DNA of 64,000 nucleotides from Spirometra erinaceieuropaei (GCA_902702965.1 CACRXP010000032.1:185539-249538), one strand, 5' to 3'; positions 9,591 through 22,019 are shown, counted from the first letter of the stretch. A program made the numbers and translations. Notes: a model not told the origin generated them from the letters alone.

Positions 9591-10100
9591 CTGACGCGCT
9601 TGAATCTTTCACTGTGCGCTAAAAGCCGTGGCTTGGAAGGTTGCCAACTGACGGGGTACCTTGGACCTCCTCCTTCACGGGAGGCGGTCTGAGAGTCAGG
9701 CTGCAATGGCTCCTTTTTAATGTGGCCTTTATGGCATTCCCACCACAGTGTGGGATCCGAGCCAGGCGTCGGCGGCACGCCTAGGTGCGGCTTCGGTCGT
9801 GCCAGCCTCAAACTCTCTGTTATGTTGGTGAAAATCCTGGTTTTTTGTTGTGTGGACCAGGGGGTGTGGAGTGGAGCGCCAAGGTGAGGATCCGTCCAAG
9901 CCATCCACCTGCGGCATCCCTCGTCTCCGGTCTTCTTGACTCTGTCTTGACACCGGGCCCAGGCGAGGGAGGAGGAGAGAGTGTAGGCAGATGCTACGCA
10001 AGTCTACTGGCACTATAAACCCCTGCGTAAGTCACCGTCCCTGCTCCCACAATGCAGTCTGTGGGGCATACGATGGACATCGACGAAATCGAAGGTCGAA
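9590..10100 (-). repeat. Interspersed repeat D, copy 1
   Basis: On the minus strand it carries blocks shared with 12560-12960: GCGCAAGTCT..ACCGCACTC, GACAGAGTCAAGAAGACC, then GAGACG..ATGCC(G)CAGGTGGATGGC, then CATAAAGGC..CATTAA(A/G)AAGGA(G/A)CCATTGCAG. It is non-coding with no recognised transposase or RT. It appears to be a dispersed repeat family of about 400-500 bp. Confidence 0.55.
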
Positions 10101-10103
10101 CTG

Positions 10104-10127
10104 ATGTGTGTTTGTGTGTGTGTGTGT
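10104..10127. repeat. TG microsatellite
   Basis: A run of TG dinucleotides, slightly interrupted at the left by TTTG. Confidence 0.9.
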
Positions 10128-10149
10128 TCACACTTAAGTGCATTCCCTG

Positions 10150-10600
10150 GTCAAATGGTCTGGAAGCGCGTTCTATACCAGAATCAGCAAACCATGGCCC
10201 TCGCAGCCTAGTATTCGCTGGCAGTTCCCTGACACCTAGTTTCCTGCTGGTAGACGCGCTTGCCCCCTCACTGAGTACACCGGTGTTGGGCCTGGCTGCC
10301 CAGGCAGCATCCTCGTCCTTCTGATCCCTGTTGGGTTGCTGTTGTTGACCAACTGTATGTTGTAGACGTCGGCGTGTGGGGGCACGCCTGGGCGCGTGTC
10401 CGGCCGTGTGAGTCACCTGCGCGCACCCTCGCCTTCGGTCTGTTTGAGTACGTTTTGACATGGGGTCCAGGTGGGAGAGAGGAGAACGAGAGAGCGCAGT
10501 AGGTACTGCGCAAGTCTACCATCTCTATAAACTAATTCGCGCGCAAGTCTCCTTTCCTGCCCTCACTCCGCTCTGAAGCACACGGTGGGCGCCGTCGGCC
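10150..10600. repeat. Repeat shared with 22020-22510
   Basis: It aligns in the same orientation with 22020-22510: the TCTGGAAGC..GT(G)CTAT blocks, the GTTCCCTGACA..CTAGTTTCCTG block, the GATGCGCTTGC-like block and the purine-rich GTGGGAG..GGAGAACGAGAG end. It is non-coding. The function of this dispersed repeat is unknown. Confidence 0.6.
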
Positions 10601-10616
10601 GCGAGGATCAAACTCT

Positions 10617-10643
10617 CGTGCGTGTGTGTGTGTGTGTGTGTGA
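10617..10643. repeat. TG microsatellite
   Basis: CGTGCG followed by an uninterrupted TG run. Confidence 0.9.
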
Positions 10644-11265
10644 ATCATGCGAAATTTCGACCTTGTAAGCGATGTAGTCCGATGCGCGTTCCCCTGAAAG
10701 GACGCGGAATCGATGGGATGCGCGTGAATTAATTTACAGTGAAGCAGGCTTGAGCGCATCTACCGCACTCTTATTGCCCTCCCCCACCCTCCTCTTAGGA
10801 CAAGACGACAAAAGGCAAGCGCGGAAGCAGGTCAGTTAGAGGCTCACGGCCTGCCTACGCTTGCTGAACGCGATCCGGTCATAGCAACGCGCTTCAGGGT
10901 GTAAAAAGGAGATCTCAAATCTCACATGAGGGAGAATTCCACATGGGCTACATTGCGAAGAAGGTATTTCAGACCCTTGAATATGCTCACCTTGAAGCAC
11001 AGGGAATCCTGCAAATTGAGACTCCCCTACCCGCGACTGTGATAGATGCCAGTGAATCAAATTTACTGTGATGTGAATGGCGCTGATGTACGGAGGGCAT
11101 GAATTCGCCTCCACTCTCGGCCACACTCTCTCATCGCCCTCCCGTGCGTAAGGTGCGTGTTGGAGCCTATCAAACATCTGGCTACTCCCAAAACTAAACC
11201 GTCCGTCTGCGAGTGTCACATCGCACCGGATTGTCGCGTTTTATACCCGCGTGCACAAGAACATG
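10644..11265. other. Non-coding, nothing recognised
   Basis: A 127-codon minus-strand frame (11219-10836) has no recognisable domain and no partner in the window. No repeat family is assigned. Confidence 0.45.
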
Positions 11266-12210
11266 CAGTGAGTGACCGATCTCATGATTTGTTGGCTGAA
11301 ATTCCGAAATATGTTTTCGACTAGGAAGTTTTACTTAGGTGAAGTCGAGGCATTCATTTTCATGGGACATTGTCCTAATATATTTAAAACTCGACAGAAT
11401 GTAAGCTTTTGAATGTTTTACATTTTAATCTTCTGCAGCAACCGTCCTCGGTAAAAATGACTACTTAATTGGCTTTTATTTTTACACTTATTTTCGGTGG
11501 TATTTAAAATAGTTTAATAGAGAATTACCTCGTCTTTATATTTTATACTCGAAAGAGGAGTATAGTTAGGTTTGTAAAAGTTCCCTAATTCATGAATAAT
11601 TTGGAGTCTGATCAGCCGTTGCATTAGCGCTTAGTGATTTCAGTCTACAAGGTGCATGCGTTCCCCGTTAATAAAATCCCATATTCTTATATGCCTTTAA
11701 AAAGATATCATATAGGATCTATTAAATTTTGCAATTAATGCGCAGTATGTTGTACATTTCATGAGGAGCAGTGGTAAACAGACAGGTACGATGCTGTATG
11801 AATGGGCATTGCACCGTCTTGAAAAATATCATTATTATAAACTCTTTCAAAACCTAATTATACCCCTTCTTAAAGCATAAAATATAAAGAAGATGTGATT
11901 CTCTATCAAATGACTAAAAGAAGGCATATTTTTCTTCGTAGTTTCTATAACATGTATTTGAATTTGCAAGACCATCGAAAATCGATGTGAAACATGCATG
12001 CAACTTAAGTAGTCGTTTCTTACCGAATAAGGTTTCCGCGGGAGATTTAAAAGCACTGCATTCAAAAGCTGACGTCCGACCCAATCCGAAACCTTATAGA
12101 ATCTAGCTGTAAGGGAACCAGTTTTGCGAAATCGCTTAAGTAGTCCTTCCTAATCAACAAACGCATATCAGAATCTAGGCTGACATTTAATGAGATCGGT
12201 CACTCACACT
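11266..12210. repeat. Foldback element subfamily A, full length
   Basis: It starts CAGTGAGTGACCGATCTCATG and ends TGAGATCGGTCACTCACAC, a terminal inverted pair. Long arms with AGTATAATTAGG.. on the left and CCTAATTATACCCC.. on the right enclose an unpaired centre. It has no transposase coding sequence. Confidence 0.8.
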
Positions 12211-12559
12211 ATTTCTTTTTTAGCGGAATTTGCATATTCTGACATGCTATTTCTTGCCCTCCATCTCAGCTACAGCCAAGAAGATCGTCCGTTTTTTGAT
12301 CAGTTAATATACTCTGAGAGCACAACTGAATAATACGGTCTAAGTTCAGAGGATGCATGATATTTGAGTGCACCTTGGCAGAAGGCAACCAATATCAGGT
12401 TCTACGTCCTTTTGAATCCAAATACCGCTAGGTAGCAACAAACGTGAAATTTGTACCAGAGGTAACGATGGCTGGTTGGCGGAGTATTTGCTCTTTATAG
12501 CAACCTGAAGGCTCGGGCGCTGGAGTGACAGTGCTTGGCCCACATACCAGATGTTCGAC

Positions 12560-12960
12560 GGCCGTTGCCGACTATGTCTACCGTGTGCTCCGCATCAAGT
12601 TGAGAGCAGGGACGGCGACTCGCGCGTAATTTAGTTTATAGTGAGTAGTAGACTTGCGCAGAATCTACCGCACTCTATCCCCCCGCCTGGACAGAGTCAA
12701 GAAGACCAGAGACGGGAGACGGCGCAGATGGATGGCACGGTCGAGCCCGAACCTTGGCGTTTTACTCCAAACCCTCTTTTCCACACAGCAAATGACAAGG
12801 TTTTTGACCAACAATAAAATGCGGCTGGCACGACCGGAGTCTCACCTCGGATTGCCGCCATCGTCCGGCTGGGGTCTCACACAGTGCGAGTGCCATAAAG
12901 GCTGCATTAAGAAGGAACCATTGCAGTCTGACTCCCGCACCTCCAGCCGAGCACTACATA
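12560..12960 (+). repeat. Interspersed repeat D, copy 2
   Basis: The counterpart of 9590-10100 in the opposite orientation (see that entry for the shared blocks). The 127-codon ORF within it is a chance frame in repeat sequence. Confidence 0.55.
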
Positions 12961-13149
12961 CATATGTACAGCACTGGGCCGACTGCGCGATGCAAGTTAT
13001 CCCGTCAGTTGGCAAACATCCAAGCCACGGCATTTAGCGCACCGTGATGGCTTAAAGTACGCCAGAGTGTTCCTAGTGAGAAAATGCGCTGAGTCCTCAA
13101 ACTCGCGTCACCCAGAAGCCTTAAAAACCACGGTGATGGACGCACCGTG

Positions 13150-13760
13150 GTGGTTTCAACTCGGATCACTCAAGCAGCAGAGGAGCCGCGGGGATCCAGA
13201 ATCGAGACGCGCAGTTCCCACTTGCGTTGGATGCCCAGTTGGCCCATGTGGTGGGCGAATGTGCGGGTGCAGTGAAGGCAGTTGAAGCGGATACGTCTGG
13301 TGTATGTTAGTGCTCCAGGCACTGGTTCGCCAGTCTCTGTGCGATGGATTCGCAAATGACCGGCCAGGCCGATGCGCGAGGTGAATGCACGCGGACAGAG
13401 TGGACAGGTAAAGTCGACGGTGTCGGCGTCGGTTTCGGAAATGGTGGAGCTATTGGTGGTGGAAGCGCTGAACCATGTGGTGTGGGTTTAGCTAGGCATG
13501 GTGGATATGTAGGAAGTAATTATGTGTGTCGAGGCTGCGGTCAATTCTGCTCTCGTAGATACGCATGTGACCGAATAGACCAGTGCGGTGAGTGAATGTG
13601 CGAGGGCAATGTGGACTGTGAAGACACATGCGGCGAGTGTAGGATCGTGCTTCAGACACGGGTTCGCCAGTCTCCGAGCGATGGATTCGCAAGTGACCGA
13701 CAAGGCTGATGTGTGGGGTAATGGAGCGTTTTCAATGAGGAAAGGTGTGGATCAAGTCCA
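13150..13760 (-). pseudogene. LINE C-terminal C2H2-like fingers, two repeat units
   Basis: Two similar segments, near 13355-13200 and 13692-13492, encode MRIHR(T/S)ETGEPV, TYTRRIRFNCLHCTRTFAHH and SPHCPRTFTHRTGLFGHMRI. The CxxC..H..H spacing of the C2H2 fingers used by this LINE family for nucleic-acid binding is partly preserved. One cysteine is changed to Ser in the 13.6 kb unit, and the second His pair is lost in the 13.2 kb unit. Confidence 0.7.
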
Positions 13761-14702
13761 TATTGCTTGTTTTTACGGTGGGTGTTTGGTGTTTGTTGTT
13801 TTGTCAGGATCGTGTGAGCAGGAACCGCCGTAGCGGAGGAGGAGGAGGGGGAGGATGGCAGTGAAGGTTCTGGAGTGCGATAAGCGTTAGCTTTCGTCGT
13901 GGAGGCTGACTTGGACGAGGAGAACGCAGCTGTTGTGGCCCGGACGCTGCTGTTGATACGACGATATCCCTCAAGGCCGATCGGTGCCCGAAACGCCCAA
14001 ACGCAGCGTGAGCAGGTAAGAATCGACTGAGCGTTGACGTTGCGAGGTAGGCGCATCCGTGATTTGCGAGCTTCGCGTTCGGCTATGGCGGTAGTGATGT
14101 AGTTGGTTTTGTATATAGCTGTGCTCGCTTCACTGTCCTCTTCCATGTCGGTTGCTCTAAAACGAGGTCTTCCCAGTTGGCGGGGTCGATCTGCAGGAAC
14201 TTCATGGAAGTGTTCAGAGTGTCCTTGTAGCGACAGGCTTGACCTCCTTGTCGGCCGGAACGCGTGGCGATATCTCCGTAGAAGAGTCGTTTGGGTAGTT
14301 GCTCATCATCCATCCACACGAAGTGGTCATTCTAGCGCAGTTTCAACTGTTTCAGCATGGCGTAGATGCTGAGGATCCAAGTCCACTCCAGTTTATCTGT
14401 GCCCGCGATCCGGTCCTGTCATCTCAGCTTCATTGCCCGTCCAAGACAATTGAGGTGGAAATGATTGAGTCTCCGCGACTGCTTCTTGTATATCGTCCAG
14501 GTCTTTGCCCCATACAGCTGCGTCGGTAGAATGACCGCTTTGTACATCTGCCGTTGGTGGTGAGGTGGAGACCGTGGTGATTCCAGACTGTGCCTTGAAG
14601 ACGGCCGAAGGTTCTGCTGGCTTTGGAGATCCAGCGGACCACCTAATCGTCGATTTTGGTGGTGCGGGAAAGGGTGCTGTAGGTAAAGTTTTTTTACCAC
14701 TT

Positions 14703-15012
14703 GCAGTTGGGCGTCGTTCACGTTGATTTGCAGTGCGACGTGAGCAGCGTCGGGTGGCGGTTGATGCACAACCACCGTATTCTCCGTGTTGATGACCAGA
14801 CCGAAGTTTTCGAAGGCGGCCTCGAAGAGATCCATGCTCCTTTTCTTGTCCCTTTCCGAGGTGTCGTTGAGGACGCAATCGTCGCGAAGACAAGTTCATG
14901 GGCAGTCGTATGCAACTGAAAGTGCATCCGCCGGTGGTTGAGGAGTTGGCCGTCCGTCATGTAGGCGATGCGGATCCCGGGACGTTCGTCACGATATATG
15001 TCCAACAGCATG
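14703..15012 (-). repeat. Tandem duplicate unit 1 inside LINE RT
   Basis: This 310 bp unit aligns with 15013-15325. Both encode YRDERPGI.IAY.T.G.LLN.RRMHF, then the FADDC region, then MDLF..A.ENF.LVIN..(K/N)TVV.HQPPP. In this unit the ADD motif is destroyed. Confidence 0.8.
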
Positions 15013-15325
15013 GCAGTTGGGTTACGTTCACACTGATCTGCGGCGCTTTGGGGGAAAAGGCTGTGTTGGGTGGCGGTTGATGCATGACCACCGTCTTCTG
15101 CGTGTTGATGACCAGGTCGAAGTTCTCGCAGGCGGTGGAGAAGAGGTCCATGCTTCTTTGCATGTCCTCTTCCGAGGTGGTTTTGAGGACGCAGTCGTCG
15201 GCTAAGAGGAGTCCGTGAACGATGGTTGTGAATACGCGCGTTTGGAAGTGCATCCGTCGTTGATTCAGGAGGTGACCGTTCGTCCTGTAGGCGATGTGAA
15301 TCCCGGGGCGTTCATCACGGTAGGC
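15013..15325 (-). repeat. Tandem duplicate unit 2 inside LINE RT
   Basis: The partner of 14703-15012, here with the LADDC motif kept. The two copies differ at many positions, so the duplication is old or arose by recombination between diverged copies. Confidence 0.8.
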
Positions 15326-16479
15326 GTCCATCAGCTTGGCAGAGAACATAAGAATGAGGAGGGTGGGAGCGAGGGCGCAGCCCCGTTTCACTTTGTCGGT
15401 CACTGCGAACGCCTCTGAGATAGATATATTGTCCTTGACGCGCGGCCATCATGCAATCGTGGAACTGGCGTGTCTTTTGAGTGAATCGTTCGGGACAGCC
15501 AAATTTCTGCATGATTTTCCACAGTCCGCCAGGAGTCACCGTTTCAAAGGTTTTCGTCAGATCCAAAATTCTTCCCAGATATGTTGAGCAAGGAAATGCC
15601 TCGGTTGCTGTCCTAGAGTTGGCGATTGTCCTTCCGCTTATATAGATGTAAGACTTTGGCGTCCTTGAAATCCTGCGGCACTTCTCCTTCACACCACATC
15701 TCCTTGAAAAACGCCGTCAGATGATCCATGAGTTGGGGGCCACCGTGCTTACGGACCACCGTCGGGATCGCATCCGATCAGCGCGCTTTCCCGTTGGGGA
15801 GCTGCTGCACGGCCCTGATGGTTTCGCGGAGAGCTGACCGGAGATCGAAGTCGACGTTGGTCTCCACTCGCGGCAGACGGGCCATAGAAACGTCGTAGGT
15901 GGTAGAGGGGCAGTTGAGGACGGGTCTGCAGTGCTTGACCCATCGCGGAAGAATTTGTATCCATCGTTGAGTAGGGTAATGCCGTCGGCACTGAGGAGAG
16001 GAGCATTTGCTTTGGCTGTGGGACCGTAGACAGCTTTGATCGCGAAGAAGAAATCCTTCCATTCGTCGCGATCCGCGTAGTGTTGGATATCCTCGGCCAT
16101 GCGAGTTGTCCAAGCGTGCTGAATCTCCCGCAGCCACTGTCGCACAAGTCGGTGGCTACGGCAGTAGGCTGCTTTGTTGTCATCGGTGGGGCGGCCGACG
16201 AAGGCTTTGTGCAGGCGGTTATTCTTGTCGAGCAGGTTGCTAATGGTGACGTCGTTGTCATTGTGCCTGTCCTGATGTCGGCGTCGTGCGTGACCGAGAA
16301 CAGCCGGGGCCGTCGAATGGGCTGTGTCCCGCAGTTTACACCACTGCGGTTATATCAAGAGCGGCGGCAGCGGCGACTGGAATGTTGGCTAGCCGTTGAG
16401 CCAATTTATCGCTAAAATGGAGATGTTGAGCAGACAAAGACAGTAAAACAATATTCAGCTTACCTAGGGGTCGCTTATC

Positions 16480-17277
16480 TTTGGCGTCTCCTATGGGGCC
16501 GTAGGCGAATCCGCAACTGCGAAATGACGAGACGATGATCGGCCCACCCGTGGGAACACGGGATCGCCTTTGTCACCAGCACGTTCCGCTGGTCTCGCTT
16601 CCGCACGAGGACAGAGTCCAACAGGTGCCACCGTCGAGACCGAGGCTGGATTCATGTGACCTTTTCTCGCATCGGGAGGTGAAAGCAGGTGTTCTTCAGG
16701 ATGAGCCGGTGTTCTGCGCAGGTTAGTAGGAGGAGCAGTCTATTGCCATTGGTACCGTCGAGACCATGGGGACCCAGCACACCTCTCCAGGCAGCATGGT
16801 CTGTGCCGACGATGGCTTTGAAGTCGTCAAGTACAATCAACTTATACTCCTTCGACACAGGCGCCAGGAAAGCGTGCAGGTCCTCGTAGAATTTGTTCCT
16901 GGCCTCGTCGGGCCGGTCATCGGGGGCGGGTGCGAAGACACTGGCGATTGTGGCGAAGTTGCCTCCCTGGGAAGGCAGACGGAGGCTCATCCGGCAGACA
17001 GGGCCGTCGTCCCACGATGTCATTCCGGATGGCAAAGGCGATGTGTGCATCCTGTCACTCTACCCAAGGGGCGACCGTTCCAGAAGAGGGTACAGCCGAC
17101 ACCCACCTCCTCCAGTTGGCCTTGTTCGGAGAACCGGGTGTCACTGAGTGCAGCGATGTCCACCTTGTAGCGCGCCACTTCCCGAGCCACTAGCGCCGTC
17201 CTCCGTTTCGGTTCGTTGCTCCTTAGATTGTCTAAAAGGAAGCGAACATTTCGGGCTGCCAGAGTTAGCGGATTCAC
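16480..17277 (-). pseudogene. LINE APE-type endonuclease remnant
   Basis: The first frame reads LAARNVRFLLDNLRSN and YKVDIAALSDTRFSEQGQLE, which holds the T/D..ETRF-like glutamate region (here DTRF, so the catalytic Glu position is Asp). After a frameshift come [20 protein letters not shown] (consensus GDFN) and [12 protein letters not shown]. The element normally uses this domain to nick target DNA. Frame breaks and GDFN to DDFK show it is dead. Confidence 0.8.
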
Positions 17278-17300
17278 CCTACCAGTCTGGCGAGTGGGAA

Positions 17301-18256
17301 GGCGGAAAGGAGAAGAGGGAAGAGAGAGTGCGTTGTTTCTGTTTGATTGTTTTTTATCATGTGTTTTGTGTCTCAGGCCACGGTCAGCCTGCGGACGGCG
17401 TGTTTCCCCAGCATTTGTCTAAAGCAATTTTTCTAGCGCCTTCTTCTTCGCGGGAGTGAGCAGTGCTCTCACTGAATAGGGCTGCACAGTCGTCCCAGAC
17501 GGCCGCCTAACTCCATTATGGGCCTACGGCTTTTGTTTAATGGGAAAACGACTTGATTTAGTCTGAGAATGCCTACGACATCGTCGTAGGGCTAGGGGGA
17601 GGTTAGACAGACGGGCTGCAGAGCTTTCCTGTCCTTCTCTATGTGAACTGGTTACTGAAATAAATAAGCGGTAAACAGGCATATTCAAGGGAAGGGCAGT
17701 TGGAGTACAGCATATGCAAAAAGAAATATGCAGCCGAAAGGCAGACAAGCAAGAACAAGCAGAAGCAAAGGCAGACAGAGGAAATTCACCGGAACGACAT
17801 TTAGCTCACAACAAGGACGACCACAAAAAATGGAGAGAATCACACAAACCATAATGAACAAAGTAAAGACGGCAGAGCAACGTCCGCTTACCTGAAGGTT
17901 CATTTACCTTGTGGTCTCGTACCAGGCGGAGCCTCGTCTCGTCTGGTGATCCATACGGCCAGTGAAGCCGAGATCAGCGTGTGCGGGGATGCACGCACAG
18001 ATACCCTCACCTAGTTTAGCCCGCCGATCGAGGCGGTTACTGGGGTGTGGCCGCTGAGCAGAGCCCAGCTTCGGGTAGTCACAGGTGAGAGCTGGGTGCC
18101 GGCAAATGTACTTTAGGCGTAGTCTACACCTGCAAGCAAGTGGACGACCTACAACGACCGCCACGTGGACCCACAGCCGGGCAGCCCTTCATCCCGCCCC
18201 ACATACCACGTCTGCCTTGACGATCAGTCCGAGTGCATGCGAGTGTAGGTAGGGCG
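17301..18256. other. Non-coding flank of LINE, nothing further recognised
   Basis: Possibly includes the LINE 5' untranslated region just beyond 17300. No other motif is seen. Confidence 0.4.
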
Positions 18257-18280
18257 CGAGAGAGAGAGAGAGAGAGAGAA
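18257..18280. repeat. GA microsatellite
   Basis: Uninterrupted AG repeat of about 24 bases. Confidence 0.9.
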
Positions 18281-18438
18281 GAATCGATGTCAGCCACGGT
18301 GAGCTTCGCCAGTTTCTCGGCCACAAGGACAGTGTCTCGACAGTGGAAGAAAACCAACGTCTGAAGCCAAGGCACTTTACTTAGTAAGGATCTAGCATTA
18401 ACAACGAAAAGATTCATAGGGGGGAGGCGCGAACGCAC
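18270..18438 (-). pseudogene. Possible CR1-like LINE endonuclease N-terminus fragment
   Basis: The minus-strand frame reads NLFVVNARSLLSKVPWLQTL, then DTVLVAEKLAK. This resembles the NARSL.NK...L......DI..ETWL start of CR1-type endonucleases. The fragment stops at the GA microsatellite. The match is short, so it is tentative. Confidence 0.4.
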
Positions 18439-20103
18439 TGGACTCTACCTTTGATCCAGACAGCCGTTTATATTCGCTTGGAGTTACTAGTGGGGTGCCA
18501 GTATTGCCTGCGGTCTGTTGTTATGTTGGGCTTCCACGAACGGCTGCAGTAGCATTCTCCCCGGAACAATTCAACCTGTAAGACAATGCGGGCGCGGTTA
18601 TAATTAGTTCAATAACATAGAAAGGATTACAAATGAATGTAAACTTGCAAAACTTTAGACATTTTAATTTCTCCTGCTTGGATCAAGAGATAAAAGATAT
18701 GTCCATTCAGCAGGACTCTCTTGTTCTGTCTTTTATCGACAGGGTGAGGTCATTTCCCTGTGAGTAAAAATTAGGCCCACCCCCATTATGGGACCATTAC
18801 GAACAAACGAGCATAGTAGTTATTATGCGTGAACTGAATACAGAAATAACATCTCCCAGAAAATGACTGGAAGAAAACAGATCAGAACAGTAAATATGGC
18901 TCTTCGGTAAGGGGGAATATGGCCTGAACTTTATCGGTTTCTTGATTGCACAACTCACTGCTCACAAAGGCGGTGGATACATGCAATAACAATGTCACAG
19001 GTACTTCTTGGATCTTTATTTGGAGTTTATCTGAAACCTCACTAGAAAGTGCACTGATATCGCTAATAGCAGTGTATTTTTAAGTGAACGAAGTGTCCAA
19101 GTACTCAGTAATAACAAGTCAGTTTTTGGACTTTGCTGGAGTGTTACATCTAGAACCCTTGAAATAACATGGCCGATGGCCTCCGTAATTTCTGTTCCAT
19201 TTTCGGCCCGTAGAGCTTTAGGAGAAGGTAAACGTTGTAGTCCGTGCGCCGTTTTTCCCTTCTTTTTGGCATGCAAATGCTCTAATGCGAATCCGCGTTT
19301 ATAAACCACTTCTCAAAAATGCTATTCGATACGGTTTGGAAGGGTAAGAAGAGAGTGCACAACGCTTATATAAAGCCTTGGACATTACTACGCAGACTCA
19401 CGAAAGAGCATTCGAAGAATTCACTCGAATTTGCAATCGGTACTTATTTCACCTCAATGAGCTTCTGATGTGCAGGATTTCAAATGTTGTCAGGGGGTTT
19501 TTGGAGATTACCTGCACGTGAGGATTTCAAGCTCGTTAGGGTTGATTTTTATTGCTTTAGAGAAGACCACAGCTGTGACCACAGGACAGAGAACTGACGA
19601 ACCTGACAGAAGAAAACTTATATAACAAGTGACGGAAGCCCAGCGCATTTCACCTAGTATCAAATCCCACCACGGATTAGCGTTAATATGGTCAAAAAGG
19701 TGAATTCAACTACGGTCTTGACAAAAACCGGGAGTGCATGAGTATAGCAGGTCATTTCATGATAATATACACATCATCTGCGTCGGTGTGGGGGCATGGA
19801 ATGAGTCGAACTCATGTAAGCCTTTATGACGGCCAGAGATACTGCGTTAGGTCAGCGCCAAGATGGTTCGAGTCTGTCCTCATTGCCCGTGCATACTTTA
19901 GCAATGCGATCCTCCTTTCCCCTATCTCTGCTCCTACGAATAAAGCAGATTTACTTAATCCGTAAAAATTGGGGTCGTACAAGCTCCTTAGTAGCCTTCG
20001 AATCAAGACTGCAAATATTTCGCCCAGCTCGTCACGTCTGTGTTCCTGCTTGCTTTTCTGCAAAGATCTGCAAAAATTGGGCCCAAAATCTAAGTAAAAA
20101 CAG
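18439..20103. other. Non-coding, nothing recognised
   Basis: Scattered ORFs below 100 codons without motifs. No terminal repeats or tRNA-like boxes noticed. Confidence 0.5.
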
Positions 20104-21100
20104 CAGTGCGTGACCTATCTCAAAGAAATGTTGGCTGAAATTCTGAAATGCGTTTTCGATTAGGAAGGATTACTTGGTCGCGGTTGTGATACTGATTATT
20201 TTAAGGCATACTCTTATAACATTTTAGACTTGGCAGGATTTCGGCTTTAAAATGCACTTCTTTTCAATCTTCTGTAGAAAGCGTACTCGGTAAAAAAATG
20301 ACTACTTAAGTAGCATGTATTTTTCCCATTTATTTTCGATGGTCTTGGAAATTCAAATATATTTTACAGAAACCACAAAAAAAAGTGTGCTTTCTTTTCG
20401 TCAATTAAAAGAGAATCACGTCTTCTTTATATTTTATACTTAAAGAAGGAGTATAATTAGGTTTTAAAAAAGTTTCTAATTATGAGGCTTTTTAAGACCA
20501 CGAAATGTCAATTCACATAGCATCGTACCTGGCCGTTTGCCACTGCTCCTCATGAAATGTGCAACATGGTCCGTGTCCATTGCAAAATTTTATGGACCTT
20601 GTATGATATCTCTTTAATGACATGGAAAAATATGGGATTTCCTTTGTACGGAACGCATGCCCCTTGTAGAGTTTAATCATTAAGCGCTAATGCAAAGAAT
20701 GATCAGGCTCCAAATTGTTCGGCAATTAGAAAACTTTTTAAAACCTAATTATACTCCTTCCTTAAGTATAAAATAAAAAGAAGACGTGATTCTCTATCGA
20801 TTGACTGAAAGAAAGCCTATTTTTGCTTGTGGTTCCTATAAAATATATTTGAATTTCCAAGACCATCGAAAATCAATGGGGAAAATGCATGCTACATAAG
20901 CAGTCATTTTTTTACCGAGCACACTTTCTACAGGAGATTAAAAAGAACTCCATTTAAAAGCCGACCTCCTGCCGAGTCCAAAATGTTATAAGAATATGCC
21001 TCAAGATAATCAATATCACCACCGCGACCAGGTAATCCTTCCCAATCGAAAACGCATTTCAGAATGTCAGCCAACATGTCATGAGATAGGTCACGCACTG
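20104..21100. repeat. Foldback element subfamily A, full length
   Basis: Starts CAGTGCGTGACCTATCTCA and ends TGAGATAGGTCACGCACTG, followed by TA. The left arm (to about 20485) and right arm (from about 20735) are reverse complements over roughly 380 bases. The unpaired centre of about 230-250 bases is also conserved among copies. No ORF of the element looks like a transposase, so it is non-autonomous. Confidence 0.85.
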
Positions 21101-22019
21101 TATAATTTGAACCGCCCTTCCTATGTAGCTCAGTTGTCACGACAGTGAGGCTGGAGTAAGCAGTCATTCCTGCTCAAACTCGCTTGGTCTCTGCTGACAC
21201 TGTGGCACGACTTACGACACGCCACCCGCCTCACACGAGGCATGCGCGGCAGATGACTCAGCTGACAGAGGTCAGTCGATAACCGTGGTTTTCTCTTTCA
21301 CAGCTGACACCTCAGGCAGCTGCTGGTGAACGGAACGATTCGCTGCAGCTGAGGAGTACGCGATCACTGCCAGTGAACTCCCCCAATCGGTCACACACAC
21401 ACGAAAATGGAAGAATTGCCGACACGTTGAGGACACTAATGGCATCCACCTACGGCGCATGCACAGGTAAGATAGCGCATTTTGACCGTTGTGACAGAAG
21501 GAAAAAAAGGTGACTTCTAGTGTCCGGCTACCTTGGGACACACAGACACACATTTCGTGGAAGTTCCATAGAGACTAGTTGCCGTTAGAACTAGCTGGAG
21601 TGTTCATCGATTATGACTAATCTAGTAGCTCTCTCTCAAGCATTTCGATCAGGCTGAAGACCTGTTACATTCAAGATGCCCAGACTTTACGTAAATACTT
21701 AACGTGCGGTCCTTGATATTTTGAAATAACGTTGGAGAAATGATATAATTCGAGACCACTCAAGAAACTTTTCATTGGTTTACTCGATGAAATTAAGATT
21801 CAAGCTGCCTTTTGGGAGTGGAAAGTTTTATTATGATCTTAATTTAAAATGGAGCTCCTTTTGAATTCCTGCTTGTGGTTGTAGAACACAACTCTATGAT
21901 TAGATGCTTCGATTATTGTCAGTCTATGAAGATAACTACTGATTAGCAAACGAAGAAGTTCTTAATTCTTTCTGCTTATATTACTGGTAACATACAACTG
22001 CTATGAGGGTTCAATAGGT
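21101..22019. other. Non-coding, nothing recognised
   Basis: No protein motif, repeat partner or RNA gene seen. Confidence 0.45.

Larger units (their letters stand above)
14400..16145 (-). pseudogene. LINE reverse transcriptase remnant
   Basis: Recognisable pieces include AEDIQHYADRDEWKDFFFAIK near 16100, LDLTKTFETV (consensus LDL.KAFDTV) near 15570, RGCALAPTLLILMFSAKL (consensus G..L.P.LF) near 15370, and GLLLADDCVL (consensus FADD) near 15195. [20 protein letters not shown] near 14500 marks the end of the RT ORF. The catalytic DD is present, but several frameshifts and a duplication interrupt the ORF. Confidence 0.85.
13150..17300 (-). mobile_element. Non-LTR retrotransposon, EN-RT-zinc finger, decayed
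   Basis: On the minus strand the order is APE-type endonuclease (17277-16480), linker, reverse transcriptase (about 16145-14400), a basic region and C2H2-like fingers (about 14100-13150). Length is about 4.1 kb, close to a full element, but frames shift repeatedly and one RT segment is tandemly duplicated. The plus-strand ORFs in this span are antisense. I infer an RTE/CR1-type clade but cannot fix it. Confidence 0.85.

Noticed and set aside
14103..17193. Several plus-strand ORFs of 80-134 codons
   Set aside because: They are antisense to the minus-strand LINE, which carries recognisable EN and RT motifs.
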